From the NCBI GenBank assembly GCA_029557915.1, contig JAKQHS010000200.1:1-64000 (forward strand): 64,000 nt of DNA, written 5' to 3'. The notes beneath the pieces were generated by a model. The model saw nothing but the letters and a program-made list of their open reading frames with translations, searched no databases and was not told where the DNA came from. Positions 8,032 through 18,600 of the stretch are shown piece by piece. The position numbers were made by a program, and so were the translations under genes. Each line of letters starts with the position of its first letter. The stretch's first letter is position 1. The DNA comes from Bacteroidota bacterium. GTDB lineage: Bacteria; Bacteroidota; Bacteroidia; Chitinophagales; Saprospiraceae.

Positions 8032-10335
8032 ATGAATAAAATATTATTGTACATATTCCTCTTTCTCATTGCCGGTCAAAGGCTCTCAGGACAGTTCCTC
8101 CCCGAAGAATACGGCATCACCCCGGATGGTCGGAGACTCATCAGGGGAAACGGAGAAGTCAAAGGTCTTTATGATGACCGCATAATAAGAAGGGTAGATC
8201 TCCGCTTCAGTCAGGAGGACTGGCCGGCCCTATTATTTGAAAATTATCCCGTCAAAAAGGACATCCCGGCTAGCCTGATCATGGAAGGCAAAACGTATCC
8301 GGAGGTTGGAGTCCGTTATAAAGGGTACAGTTCTTTCCATATCGCACGAACGAAGTATAAAAAATCCCTGAACGTCACCCTTGATTTTGTGGATGAAAGC
8401 CAAAACCTGATGGGGTATACCACTCTTAACCTGCACAACGGAGCCTGGGATCCCAGTTTCATTAAAGAAGTCTTTTTCGAAAACCTTACCCGGAAGTATG
8501 GCCCCTCCTTGAAGGCCTCTTTTGTGGATTTGTATCTGAATGGTACCCCTTGGGGGCTTTATTCGAACATCCAGGCCTTGGACGGCAGATTTCTCAGGCA
8601 ATGGTTCCCGGATAATGAGGGCGTCAGCTGGAGGGCGGAAAGCCCCGGGCTGGTGGATCAGTGGAAACCCGGTTTTACCAGTCTGAACTTCATGGGAGAA
8701 GACAGTTTGGTCTATCAAAAGCACTACACCCTGAAGCGAAGTAAAATGGCCGACCCCTGGAAATATCTTATTTCACTTACCCGTACTTTGAGGAACCAGG
8801 ACCGTCCCGATAGTATTCTTTCCGTGCTGGATGTAGACAGGGCCTTGTGGTTCCTGGCCCGCGAAATTGTATTCGAAGACCACAACGGTTATGTGTTCGA
8901 TGGAGGCATGGACTACTTTCTTTATTTGGATAACAAGTCCGGCAGGGCGAGCCCTATTCAATACGACAACAATCAAATTTTTTTTGACCAGCCCCAGGGC
9001 AACTGGAATCTGTTTAGGCGCGAACAGGACTCCCTCTTCCCCCTGTGCCAGAAACTTTTTTCTATTCCCGAATTTCGTCAGCGTTATCTTGCTCACGTCC
9101 GGACCATGACCAAAGATCTGTTCAGGCAAGAGGTCTATCTTCCGATGATTGAGCGGTATGATTCACTTATTCGTAAGGTGGTGGCGAAGGATAATAAAAA
9201 ACTGTATCCCTATTCCTCATATATCGAAGCCATAGAAGATTTGAAAATCAGGATGGACCACCGGAAAAAATATATCCTGACGCATCCGGAGGTGAACCGG
9301 GAAGGATTGAAAATAACCGATACGGAATACAAATTCAGGAACGTAGCCTTCCAGGCCCCGCTTGCCGGGCAAGGAGTCGTTGTGAACACCAGGGTTTCAG
9401 GCCCGACGCCCATCGATGCGGTCTATATTTATGTCGGGACCGGGGTGGACGGACCTTTCAGCAGGCTCCGGATGGAAGATGACGGGAAACACCAGGACGG
9501 TGAGGCCCTCGATGGATTATTCGGAGCCGTTTTACCCGCCCGGGAAGGCGGTGAATTCGTCCGATTTTATCTCGAAGCCATTGCGGCCGATGATTTTAAG
9601 ACGGCCACATACGATCCCCCGGCTGCGGAAAATGATGTTTATTGCTACCGGGTAGGTTCTGACCAGCGTCAAAATAAAAACATCGTGATCAATGAAGTCA
9701 TGTCGGCCAATACTTTGTCCGTTGCGGACCAGGACCATGAATTTGATGATTGGATCGAATTGCACAACAACTCGGAAAAAGAGGTGGATTTGAGCCGCTG
9801 GATCCTCACCGACAATCCTGCAAACCTGGTAAAATACCGGATTCCGGAAGGAATCAAAATAAGTGGCAAAGGTTACCTGGTGCTTTGGTCGGATGAGGAC
9901 GGCAAACAAGCCGGATTGCATACCAATTTTAAACTTTCCGCCTTCGGAGAACCATTGTTCCTCTTGGATAGCACTGGGAGCCTGGTGGATAGTTTGACCA
10001 TTCCTCCCATGGAGGAGGATATTGCCTATTCAAGGCTACCCAACGGATCAGGCCCCTTCCAAAAAGGTTCCCACAGTTTTGGAAAAGAGAATAAGTTATC
10101 GGCCATGGTCCAATCCGCTCCGGTCTTGAAGATCGTTAAAGTCGCCGGAAAAGCAGCCCTTTCCCTAAGCATGCATCCACCGGTGCCCTTGGCCATTCAG
10201 ATTTTCAATGAGGGTGGACAACCGGTTTATTTAAACCAGTTTTACCGCGATGAGCATATCGACATCAGCCAATGGCCTGCCGGTAAATATATTTTACGAA
10301 CAGGATCTTCATCGCAGGAAATTGTAATTCCCTGA
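8032..10335 (+). CDS. Secreted CotH-kinase-like protein with lamin-tail domain and T9SS-type C-terminus
   Basis: The protein has 767 residues with a signal peptide at 1-20. Residues about 45-400 resemble the CotH spore-coat kinase family: 'VGVRYKGYSSFH', 'KKSLNVTLDF', 'YTTLNLHNGAWDPSFIKE', and an active-site-like 'PIQYDNNQIFF'. A linker or Ig-like segment ('VNTRVSGPTPIDAVYIYVG') follows. A lamin-tail domain begins near 549 ('INEVMSANT...DDWIELHNNS'). The last 70 residues look like a degenerate T9SS sorting domain ('IQIFNEGGQPVY...WPAGKYILRT'). CotH proteins phosphorylate secreted partners in spore formers; in Bacteroidota the role is unknown. The protein is probably exported across the outer membrane. 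The gene stands alone, with 189 bp of featureless DNA before it. Confidence 0.85.
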   Translation: MNKILLYIFLFLIAGQRLSGQFLPEEYGITPDGRRLIRGNGEVKGLYDDRIIRRVDLRFSQEDWPALLFENYPVKKDIPASLIMEGKTYPEVGVRYKGYSSFHIARTKYKKSLNVTLDFVDESQNLMGYTTLNLHNGAWDPSFIKEVFFENLTRKYGPSLKASFVDLYLNGTPWGLYSNIQALDGRFLRQWFPDNEGVSWRAESPGLVDQWKPGFTSLNFMGEDSLVYQKHYTLKRSKMADPWKYLISLTRTLRNQDRPDSILSVLDVDRALWFLAREIVFEDHNGYVFDGGMDYFLYLDNKSGRASPIQYDNNQIFFDQPQGNWNLFRREQDSLFPLCQKLFSIPEFRQRYLAHVRTMTKDLFRQEVYLPMIERYDSLIRKVVAKDNKKLYPYSSYIEAIEDLKIRMDHRKKYILTHPEVNREGLKITDTEYKFRNVAFQAPLAGQGVVVNTRVSGPTPIDAVYIYVGTGVDGPFSRLRMEDDGKHQDGEALDGLFGAVLPAREGGEFVRFYLEAIAADDFKTATYDPPAAENDVYCYRVGSDQRQNKNIVINEVMSANTLSVADQDHEFDDWIELHNNSEKEVDLSRWILTDNPANLVKYRIPEGIKISGKGYLVLWSDEDGKQAGLHTNFKLSAFGEPLFLLDSTGSLVDSLTIPPMEEDIAYSRLPNGSGPFQKGSHSFGKENKLSAMVQSAPVLKIVKVAGKAALSLSMHPPVPLAIQIFNEGGQPVYLNQFYRDEHIDISQWPAGKYILRTGSSSQEIVIP

Positions 10336-10646
10336 AGCTCTGGCTGAACCACGAAACATGCATGTCCTGCCTCTCTCGTCCAAGCCTTGAAAGAAAAATG
10401 GTGTCGATTAGAAACCGACATTCTCGGATCACACTCCCGGCCCTTCCCGTAATCATTCCCGGATGGATTGGAAGTGGTGCTGGAAACCAGGGAAAAACTG
10501 GTCAATAGGTAAGTCGATTACTGGGATTGTACCGACCCAATCAGCCTGGCCGACGATTGTCTGAATGGCTGACCGCCATTTCTCCGGGATTGGCCCGGTA
10601 GCCGTACCCTGTAATTCCCTATATTTAAGTATCAAATCCAACGGTT
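10336..10646. other. 311-bp intergenic region, nothing recognised
   Basis: This region lies between the CotH gene and the RraA-like gene. No ORF with credible composition, no tRNA-like fold and no tandem repeat was seen. A TATATTTA sequence at 10620-10627 is one base off the TAnnTTTG consensus and could be the promoter of the next gene. Confidence 0.5.
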
Positions 10647-11426
10647 ATGAAAAATTGCATTACCATATTTTTGATCTTCCTCACAGGCATGACCTCCGCC
10701 CAGCAGGCGGTCAGCGATGAACAGATCCTTAAAGCGTTTCAAGGCCTCCGCGTGGCTGATGTCTCTGATGGTATGGACATGGTGGGGCTTCGTGACGCAG
10801 GCCTTATGGATACCCGCATCGAAGCGCTTTGGAAAGACATTGACAGCATGAAGCACATCTTCTGCGGGATTGCGGTGACCGCCAGGTACGTGCCTACCAC
10901 TAAAATTGTGAAAAATCCGATGCCGAAAGAGGAATTCCAGAAATGGGAGGGGAACTGGTACGGAAAAATCAGTACTGAGCCCTTTGTGGAATTTCTTAAA
11001 CCGGGTTCCGTGGTCGTCCTGGATGTCCAGGGTGATGGGGACGTAGGTTCCGTGGGATCGTTCAACGGTTTGTTTTGGGTTTCCAAAGGCGCGCGGGGCA
11101 TTATATCCAATGGAGGCATCCGGGACACGGATGAACTGATCAAACAACAAATCCCGGTTTACCTGGATTATATGGAGCGGGGCAGGGGAATCCGGCCCGG
11201 AAGAAATGAAATCGAGTCGGTGAACAAGCCGGTGACCATAGGTGGGGTATTGGTAAGGCCCGGCGATGTATTGGTTGCCGATGGAGATGGGGTGATCTCG
11301 GTACCCAGGGAACATGCACTCCAGGTTGCTGAATTCGCCCATGAGATTTTATCCAAGGATAAGGAAGGCCGTAAAAATCTCTATATTCAGTTGGGTAAGC
11401 CCCTGGACCAGACGGTGAAGCAGTAA
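10647..11426 (+). CDS. Exported RraA-like (HMG/CHA aldolase-fold) family protein
   Basis: The protein has 259 residues with a signal peptide at 1-18 (ends MTSAQQ). The mature part matches the RraA/4-hydroxy-4-methyl-2-oxoglutarate aldolase family: 'VADVSDGMDMVGL', 'GIAVTARYVP', 'VVLDVQGDGDVGSVG', then 'GARGIISNGGIRDTDEL' with the Arg-Asp pair that binds the divalent metal and substrate, and 'VRPGDVLVADGDGVISVP'. Members are either RNase E inhibitors (RraA) or class II pyruvate aldolases. A true RraA role is unlikely because the protein is exported, so a periplasmic lyase acting on a keto-acid is more plausible (inference). It is followed at once by a TAGGATT minisatellite. Confidence 0.8.
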   Translation: MKNCITIFLIFLTGMTSAQQAVSDEQILKAFQGLRVADVSDGMDMVGLRDAGLMDTRIEALWKDIDSMKHIFCGIAVTARYVPTTKIVKNPMPKEEFQKWEGNWYGKISTEPFVEFLKPGSVVVLDVQGDGDVGSVGSFNGLFWVSKGARGIISNGGIRDTDELIKQQIPVYLDYMERGRGIRPGRNEIESVNKPVTIGGVLVRPGDVLVADGDGVISVPREHALQVAEFAHEILSKDKEGRKNLYIQLGKPLDQTVKQ

Positions 11427-11551
11427 TAGGATTGTTAGGATTAATAGGATTGGTAGGATTGATAGGATTGGTAGGATTGGTAGGATTAATAAGATTAGTA
11501 GGATTAATAGGATGGGTAGGATTATAGGATTCGTAAGATGGATGGGATTGG
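11427..11551 (+). repeat. 9-bp minisatellite TAGGATTNN, plus-oriented (copy 3)
   Basis: Starting right after the TAA of the RraA-like gene (TAATAGGATT keeps the repeat phase), about a dozen units such as TAGGATTGG, TAGGATTGA and TAGGATTAA run with increasing decay to about 11551. The orientation equals that of the upstream gene. Confidence 0.88.
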
Positions 11552-11621
11552 AAATTCAGGTTTTGGCTGGGAACGCAGGAAGTGTTAAACTTATTCTTTT
11601 AAATTCTTATTCGTTTTTATC

Positions 11622-12377
11622 ATGACGTCCTATTGCCATTTATCCCTTTCCGGTCCATTGGCCACCCTTGAATTCGGAACCCCTTTCCATAATGCCTTGC
11701 CTTCCGGCGTCCTGGAACAGATGGGGGCACACCTGGAGAAAGTCAGTGAGGATCCGGAGATCCGGCTGGTCTTGATCCGGAGCCAGGGAGAAAAAAGTTT
11801 TTGCGCGGGTGCCGATCTCAGTGAATTGTTATCTATAAAAGAAGAGGAAGAAGGGCGTCGGTTTTTTTTCCAGTTTGCACGGCTTATCCTGGCCATCCGG
11901 AACGCTCCTCAAATAGTGATCAGCCGCGTCCAGGGTAAAGCCGTCGGAGGCGGGCTTGGCCTGATCGCCGCCTCGGATTTGAGTTATGCGACCGATCAGG
12001 CGGAAATCCGTCTCGCGGAACTGATCAATGGCATTGGCCCTTTTGTAGTGGGCCCGGCCATTAAACGCAAGACCGGCTTGTCGGCCTTTAATCATTTGAC
12101 CTTGAACCCGGCTTCCTGGTTTACCGCCTCCTGGGCCATGGAGCATGGCCTGTACAACGAGGTCTTTCATATTACCGAGGCCATGGATGAACATATTGCG
12201 AATAAAATCGATGAGCTCAGCGGATACAGCCGCCCTGCGCTCACTGAGATCAAAAAAATGATGTGGGAGGGCGAGCCGGAATGGGATAAATGGTTGCTGG
12301 ACCGGGCCGGCACCAGTGGCAGGCTGCTGCTGACCGAAGAAGCAAGGCAGGCTCTCCAGGCCATAAGAAGAAAATAG
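11622..12377 (+). CDS. Enoyl-CoA hydratase/isomerase (crotonase) family protein, methylglutaconyl-CoA hydratase-like
   Basis: The protein has 251 residues, the usual crotonase length, and is cytoplasmic. The CoA-binding/oxyanion segment is 'FCAGADLSEL' near residue 66, followed by 'GKAVGGGLGLIAASD' near 106. The second oxyanion and general-acid segment is 'IRLAELINGIGPFVVGP'. The first catalytic Glu of enoyl-CoA hydratase (GGGxE) is replaced by Gly (GGGLG), while the Glu in AELINGIG is retained. That pattern resembles methylglutaconyl-CoA hydratases of leucine breakdown and related Bacteroidota enzymes more than fatty-acid enoyl-CoA hydratase. The exact substrate is not certain. No other CoA-pathway gene lies nearby, so context does not help. 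Confidence 0.85.
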   Translation: MTSYCHLSLSGPLATLEFGTPFHNALPSGVLEQMGAHLEKVSEDPEIRLVLIRSQGEKSFCAGADLSELLSIKEEEEGRRFFFQFARLILAIRNAPQIVISRVQGKAVGGGLGLIAASDLSYATDQAEIRLAELINGIGPFVVGPAIKRKTGLSAFNHLTLNPASWFTASWAMEHGLYNEVFHITEAMDEHIANKIDELSGYSRPALTEIKKMMWEGEPEWDKWLLDRAGTSGRLLLTEEARQALQAIRRK

Positions 12378-12610
12378 CCGGCATCTTTATTCGGTACTTT
12401 TAAAAGATGAAATCCCGTGGCCGGGACCTGATAGAAATCATTTTGGGATTCCAGGATTGGTTTAGTATATTCAATGGTACGAATATTAAAAAGAGTGTGT
12501 TTGAGCATGGCTTGATGCGAAGCCTGTAGATATTGCCTGAATCGCTGTGAGGGATATTAAAGGAAGGAAGCCCATCCGGCAGGACAGGATCAACCCCATA
12601 AACTTACTCC

Positions 12611-15600
12611 ATGATCAAGTTTGTTTACCTTTTTACACTGGCCTGTGTAATTGTTTTTTTTCCTTCAGGCAAAACAGCGTTCAGACTGCAAACTTTTAAG
12701 GAGGTTATGCCGGTAGCGGAGAGCGGTTCCCTGGCTCCCGATGCGGCCTGTGACAGCATCACCTTCCTTGTTCAACAATTGAGGACCTCACCCCCTTCCT
12801 GCTGTTTTCAATTCATTCTGGATAATAAACTTCGAAATGCCATCACCCAGATCAAACTGGACATCAGCACGGCGACTTTCAAGAACATTGCAGTTGAGGT
12901 CAATGCAGGCTGGGTGGTCAGCCAAACCCCGCAGATGGATATCTTATTATCCCACAATTCAGGGTTTATCCCGGTCGGGGGGGCCAGTCCGCTGACCTTC
13001 TGCCTGATGGGAGGGAATAATCCGGATGCCCTGAACATCAGTTTCAACTATACCGCCCTGGGTACTTCCGGATCATGCAACATTCCGGTACAGGTTTGTT
13101 CAGATCCTTTGCCATGCGATGCGGCCTTTTCCTTTAACAGCATCAGCAATTGCGGTAATTTTTTATTTACCAATCAATCTACTGGCCCTGCCCCTTTAAC
13201 CTACTCCTGGAATTTTGGCGATCCGGGCAGCGGCTCAGCCAACACTTCAACAGCCCAAAACCCAAACCACCAGTTCAGCAAATGCGGGGATTTTATCGTT
13301 TGTCTCAAAACCACGGGCCCAGGCTGTGTAGATTCCATCTGTAAGACTGTGGCTTATTTTGACCTGATCAAACCGGTCATCACCTGTCCGGCAAACGTGA
13401 CCCTGAGATGCAATACCAACACGGCTCCTGCCTCAACAGGTACGGCTACCGCAACGGACAATTGCACCCCATCCAATGCCATTGTAATCACCTATTCGGA
13501 TGTGGTCACCGGCCTCATGCCCTGCAATGGAACTATTGTACGCACCTGGCAGGCCAAGGATGCTTGTGGAAATACCTCAAGCTGCAACCAGACTATCCTC
13601 ATTCAGGATAATGTGCCTCCAACCATTACTTGTCCCTCCAATCTTACCGTAAATACACATCCGGGCACCTGTTATTACACCGGAGCCCTTCCATCAGCCA
13701 CTGCGATGGATAACTGTGATCAAAACCTGGTCGTGACTTATTCCCTGCTCGCTTCGGGCAGCTCGATTTTAATTACCCCGCAAACCCAGTTTCCAAAAGG
13801 GGTCAACACCATCACCGTATTCGCCACAGACGACTGCGGCAACCAAAGCGTCAACTGCAATTTCACCCTCACCGTGGTGGACAACCAACCTCCTTCCATC
13901 AGTTGTCCGGCCAATATTTCGTTGACCGGATCCCTGGATGCATTCGGGCAATGCAAGGTTGTGGTCAACAATATTGCCCCTACTGTATCCGACAATTGTC
14001 CGATGCTGAATACCACTTATGTCATCTCCGGAGCGACGGTTGCGTCCGGGAGCCAGGATGCCAGCGGGACAAATTTCTTACAGGGACTTTCGACGGTGAC
14101 CTACACCGTGACGGATATGGGTGGGAATACCAGCACCTGTAGTTTTGAAATCATGGTAAGATGTCCGCGGCCCAAGTGCGACAGTATTTCCGCTTTTATG
14201 GTTCCTTTTCAGGCCATCCCCTATGCCTGCACTTTTCAGTTTCATGTAAACAACCAGGCTTCAGGAATTACCAAGATTCAAATTGACCTCAACACGGCTT
14301 CCTTTAATTCAGCGGGGATTGTTTCTCCCTTCATTTCGGTGATTTCACCCGCCAATCGCCTGACCATCACACATCCTTCGGGATTCATTCCACCCGGAAG
14401 TTTTCATGCGGCAGACCTGGGCATCAACAGCGTTTCGAATCCGCATAGTGCGGTTATTAGGTTTTTTTATAATAACAATCTGTCGACTTGCGATACCAAT
14501 ATTGTTTTCAATTGCCCGGTGGATACCACCTGTGGCTTGTCCCCATCCTGCGCGACCACGACCATCAGCCTGAATACGGGCGTAGATCAGAATGGGCAGC
14601 TTCTTCCGACAGGGACATTTGATCCCAATTGGATTTTGATTCAAAGCCCGTATACCGGCTTGAACCTGCCCCGGCCCGCTGAAGTGGTCGCCCCATACGT
14701 CAGTTGGCATATGCAGCCCAATGCAAGTACACCCTGTGCTCAATGGATTTCCGCATTTCAAGGTGCGGACAAGGGTTCCGGGCCGAGATATACCTATTCC
14801 AATTGTTTCTGCGTATGCAAGGACAGTGCCCTCATCACCATCCGATTGAGCGCCCTGGCGGATAATGAAGCGGATTTCTGGCTGTATGACGGATCGGGAA
14901 ATTTATTGACCACCCTATTGGGCATTCACCCGCCGGGCAACAACCCCAGTCTGGCCTTCCTGTTGCCCCCGGATACCTCCACCACCCAGTTGGTATTGAA
15001 AAAAGGCAATTATTGCATCCGGGCCGGAGTTAAAAACTGGACAAGAGTTACCGGGATCAGTGTTTGCGGCAGCGTGTGCGGGGAGGGACTGATCCGGGAC
15101 GATTGTTGTAAACCGGAATCCTATATCACCGGGATCAAATACAGGGATTCTCTTTGTACCGGACAGGCCTATGCAGGCCAACCCGTCTTACCGGGATGGC
15201 AGTTTATTTTATGTGATGCGGGCGGAAATACGATCGATACGGTCACCACCGATGCCAGCGGATCTTATGTCTTTGGCCCGCTCACGCCTGGAAATTATTC
15301 CGTGAAAGAAATTAATCAACCGGGCTGGACCCTCACCTACCCGTCGAACAACCTGGTGCCCGTTGCCCTGGGCCCTCACGAAGTCCAGCAAGCCAATTTT
15401 GGAAATTGTCCACCCACCACCTGTGACAGCATTTCATTCTGGGTGGAATCGTTAAGGACCGTTCCACCGGCCTGTTGTTTCCGGCTGCACATTGATAATA
15501 AACTTAAGAATAAGATTACACAAATACCGCTGGAGCTAAACATCGCCTCCTACAATTCCATTACGGTAGATAATCTCAATGGCTGGTTTACCAGTCAGTC

Positions 15601-18600
15601 CAGTCTCAGCAATATCAGCCTCACGCACGCTTCCGGCTTTATTCCAACCGGGAGTTTTACCCCCCTCAGCTGGTGCATAAACAATGGTTCTAATCCGGAT
15701 ACGATAAAGATTAAAGCCGAATACCTCATCGGACAGACCACGGTAAGTTGTGATACCAGCTTTGTGTTTTTCTGTCCGCCTCAGCCGGATACCACCTGCG
15801 GACCCGCCTGTTTATCTGACAGTATTTCACTAAGCACGGGCATAGACCACAGCACCGGCCAGTTTTATCCGAATGGAAGTTATGATCCATATTGGACTAT
15901 TGTACAAACTCCGTACTCCAACCTGAATTTGCCCATACCTTCATTGGTGACCTACACCGACCCCATGTTTTGGGACGATCAGCCCAATGGCAGCCAACCT
16001 TGTTCAAAATGGCTCACTTTGTATGCGTTTAAATATGGTCACGACCAGGGAATATTTTCCTTCCAAAGGTGTTTTTGTGTTTGCTCCGATGGAGCGATGA
16101 TACAGATCAAGCTCAGTGTCCTGGCAGATAATTCTGCCAATTTCATCCTTTGTGACAGCACCGGAACTACGGTAAGTCAACTTTTGTCTGTACCCAGTTC
16201 TCCCGGAGTTCCTTTTCACTTACCTACACGGGATACCATAGTCAACCTGATTTTGGATAAAGGCAGGTATTGCATTAAAGCCAATGTATATAATTTTGAC
16301 GGGAGTCCTACCGGCGTCAATGTATGTGGCAGTATAAAAGGTCAGGGACTGGGTAAAGATATTTGTTGTGAACCGTCGGCGATCACCGGTATTAAATATA
16401 TCGATACTATTTGTACCGGTACGTCCTATACAGGAAGCCTTCAAACCTTGCAGGGATGGCAAATAATATTATGCAATCAACAAGGAGTAGCTATCGATAC
16501 AGTGACTACTGATCAGAATGGGTCTTATATTTTTAGTCCTTTACTGCCTGGTTTATACACCGTAAAAGAATTAAATCAACCTGGTTGGACGCCTTCATTA
16601 CCTGCTACCGGTATGTCCTCAATTTTCCTGGATGCTAATCAGGTGGCTCAGGTTGATTTTGCCAACTGTCCCCCTGAGGTGGACAGTTGTTGTATAAGCC
16701 AGGCTAATTTTATACAGAATGCAATGAATGCCGTGCATCTCAGTGTAGTTGATTCTTTATGTAAGGTCGAGATCAATGTGTTGCGATTGCCTCCCTGTGA
16801 TTCGATATATTTTATTAGTTGGGGCGATGGGCAAATCGATTTTGGGCCATTCAGTACCGGTATGTGGATGCATTCATACGGGCAGAGTGGAAACTATACC
16901 ATTCAAATTCCCATTGTCGAATTTGATTCGAATGGTACACCGTGTTTTGATACCCTCTTAAAGTTTACTGTAGATCTGCACTGCCAATGTGAATGTGGCA
17001 GGTATACCATGAATATGTCTCAAAATGGTACGTTGATACCGGTTCATTGTAACGATACCATTACCATGGGATGTCCTGCACCCAATCCCCTTTCATTCAG
17101 TGGCATTTTTAGCTGTTTTGGTGACTCTTGTTCGACTCCAAATATTCAATGGACGCTTGCCGGACCTGCTACCAATCTTTCTGGCCAGGTTTTACCCGGA
17201 AATTTTCAAATCAACCTGCCTGGACCCTTAAATACAGGATATTCTACCATGACTTTGCAAACGATTTGCGGCATGCAGATATGCTCGTGTAAAATAATAT
17301 TATTTCAACCATCCTGTATCCTGTCTGATAGTTGTACCGCTGTTTGTAACGGTACTTCCTGGAACCAACTTAATACTTCTTGGATACAGGACATGGTAGT
17401 GTACCAGGGCAAATTAATTGTTGCTGGCTCCTTCAGCACGATAGGCAACCCGGGCATACCCGTAGATAATATTGCATCTTGGGATGGGACAAACTGGGCT
17501 CCCTTGCCCGGAGGAGGACTCAATGCTATTGTAAATGATATAGAAGTTCATAATGGGATATTATATGCAGGTGGAGCGTTTACGATGGCCGGTAATATCC
17601 CGGCAAATAAAATCGCATCCTGGAACGGGGTCAATTGGGCGTCCATTCCACAAGGAGGCATTAATGGAACTATGAGCAATGTGGATGCCTTGCTTTCAAC
17701 CGCCTGGGGGCTGGTCGTGGGTGGACTCTTTAATTCTGTTGGCACCAGCTCAATTGCGGCAAACAATATTGCAAGATGGAATCCCGGGCCTGGCTGGGCT
17801 ACATTTGGTAATGGGTTTAATGGACCCGTGTTTGCATTATCTACATTTTATGGCAATATCGTGGCGGGTGGCCGGTTTGGTAATTCGGCAGGTGGCTTCA
17901 ACAACGTAGCCATTTGGGTTGGTTATTGGACCAAGGTAGGAGGCGGGGGGGCAGTAAATATCCCAGCCTCGCCACCTAATTCAGGGGATGGAGTGCATGC
18001 CATTGCTTCATATAAAAATCTGTTGATTGTGGCGGGCCAATTTCCCAGTGCGGTTTCTACCACGGTTCCAAATGGAAATAAGACGCACCATATCGCACAA
18101 TGGAATGGAGCATATTGGACTACTTTAGGGATTGGACCCAACCCCTCAGGCAGCAGTGTAAATAATGGCAACGGGATATATGCCCTTAAGGTGATAAATA
18201 ATGAATTATATGTGGGAGGACAGTTTACCATGGTCAACAACCAGAATATAAATCTCTTGGCAAAATGGGACGGTACCACCTGGTTTGATCTTGCCCATCC
18301 TGCCACAGGTATTGTCAGATCAATTGCATTGTTCAGCCCCAATGCCGATTCACTTTGTAACCTGTATACCGGTGGCGAAGTATTGTTTAACCAATGGAAA
18401 TGTTCCGGAGTCAGCATAGCCCATGAACGCCAACCCATTTCCATCACGATCTATCCCAATCCAGCTACCAACCGCGTGAATATCCAGTTTAACGATCTCA
18501 TCAGGGACGAAGTGAGAATCGATATGTATTCCCTGCTTGGACACCAGATCCGGCACCTGGTCCTGCCCAAATCCAGGGTGGAGGGGACGATAGGGTTAGA

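Noticed and set aside
10336-10646. tRNA or small structured RNA in this gap
   Set aside because: No cloverleaf, T-loop motif or strong hairpin series could be drawn by eye.
12378-12412. Terminator hairpin after the crotonase gene (CATCTTT..AAAAGATG)
   Set aside because: The stem is only seven bases with a long AT-rich loop and no clear T-run follows; too weak to list.
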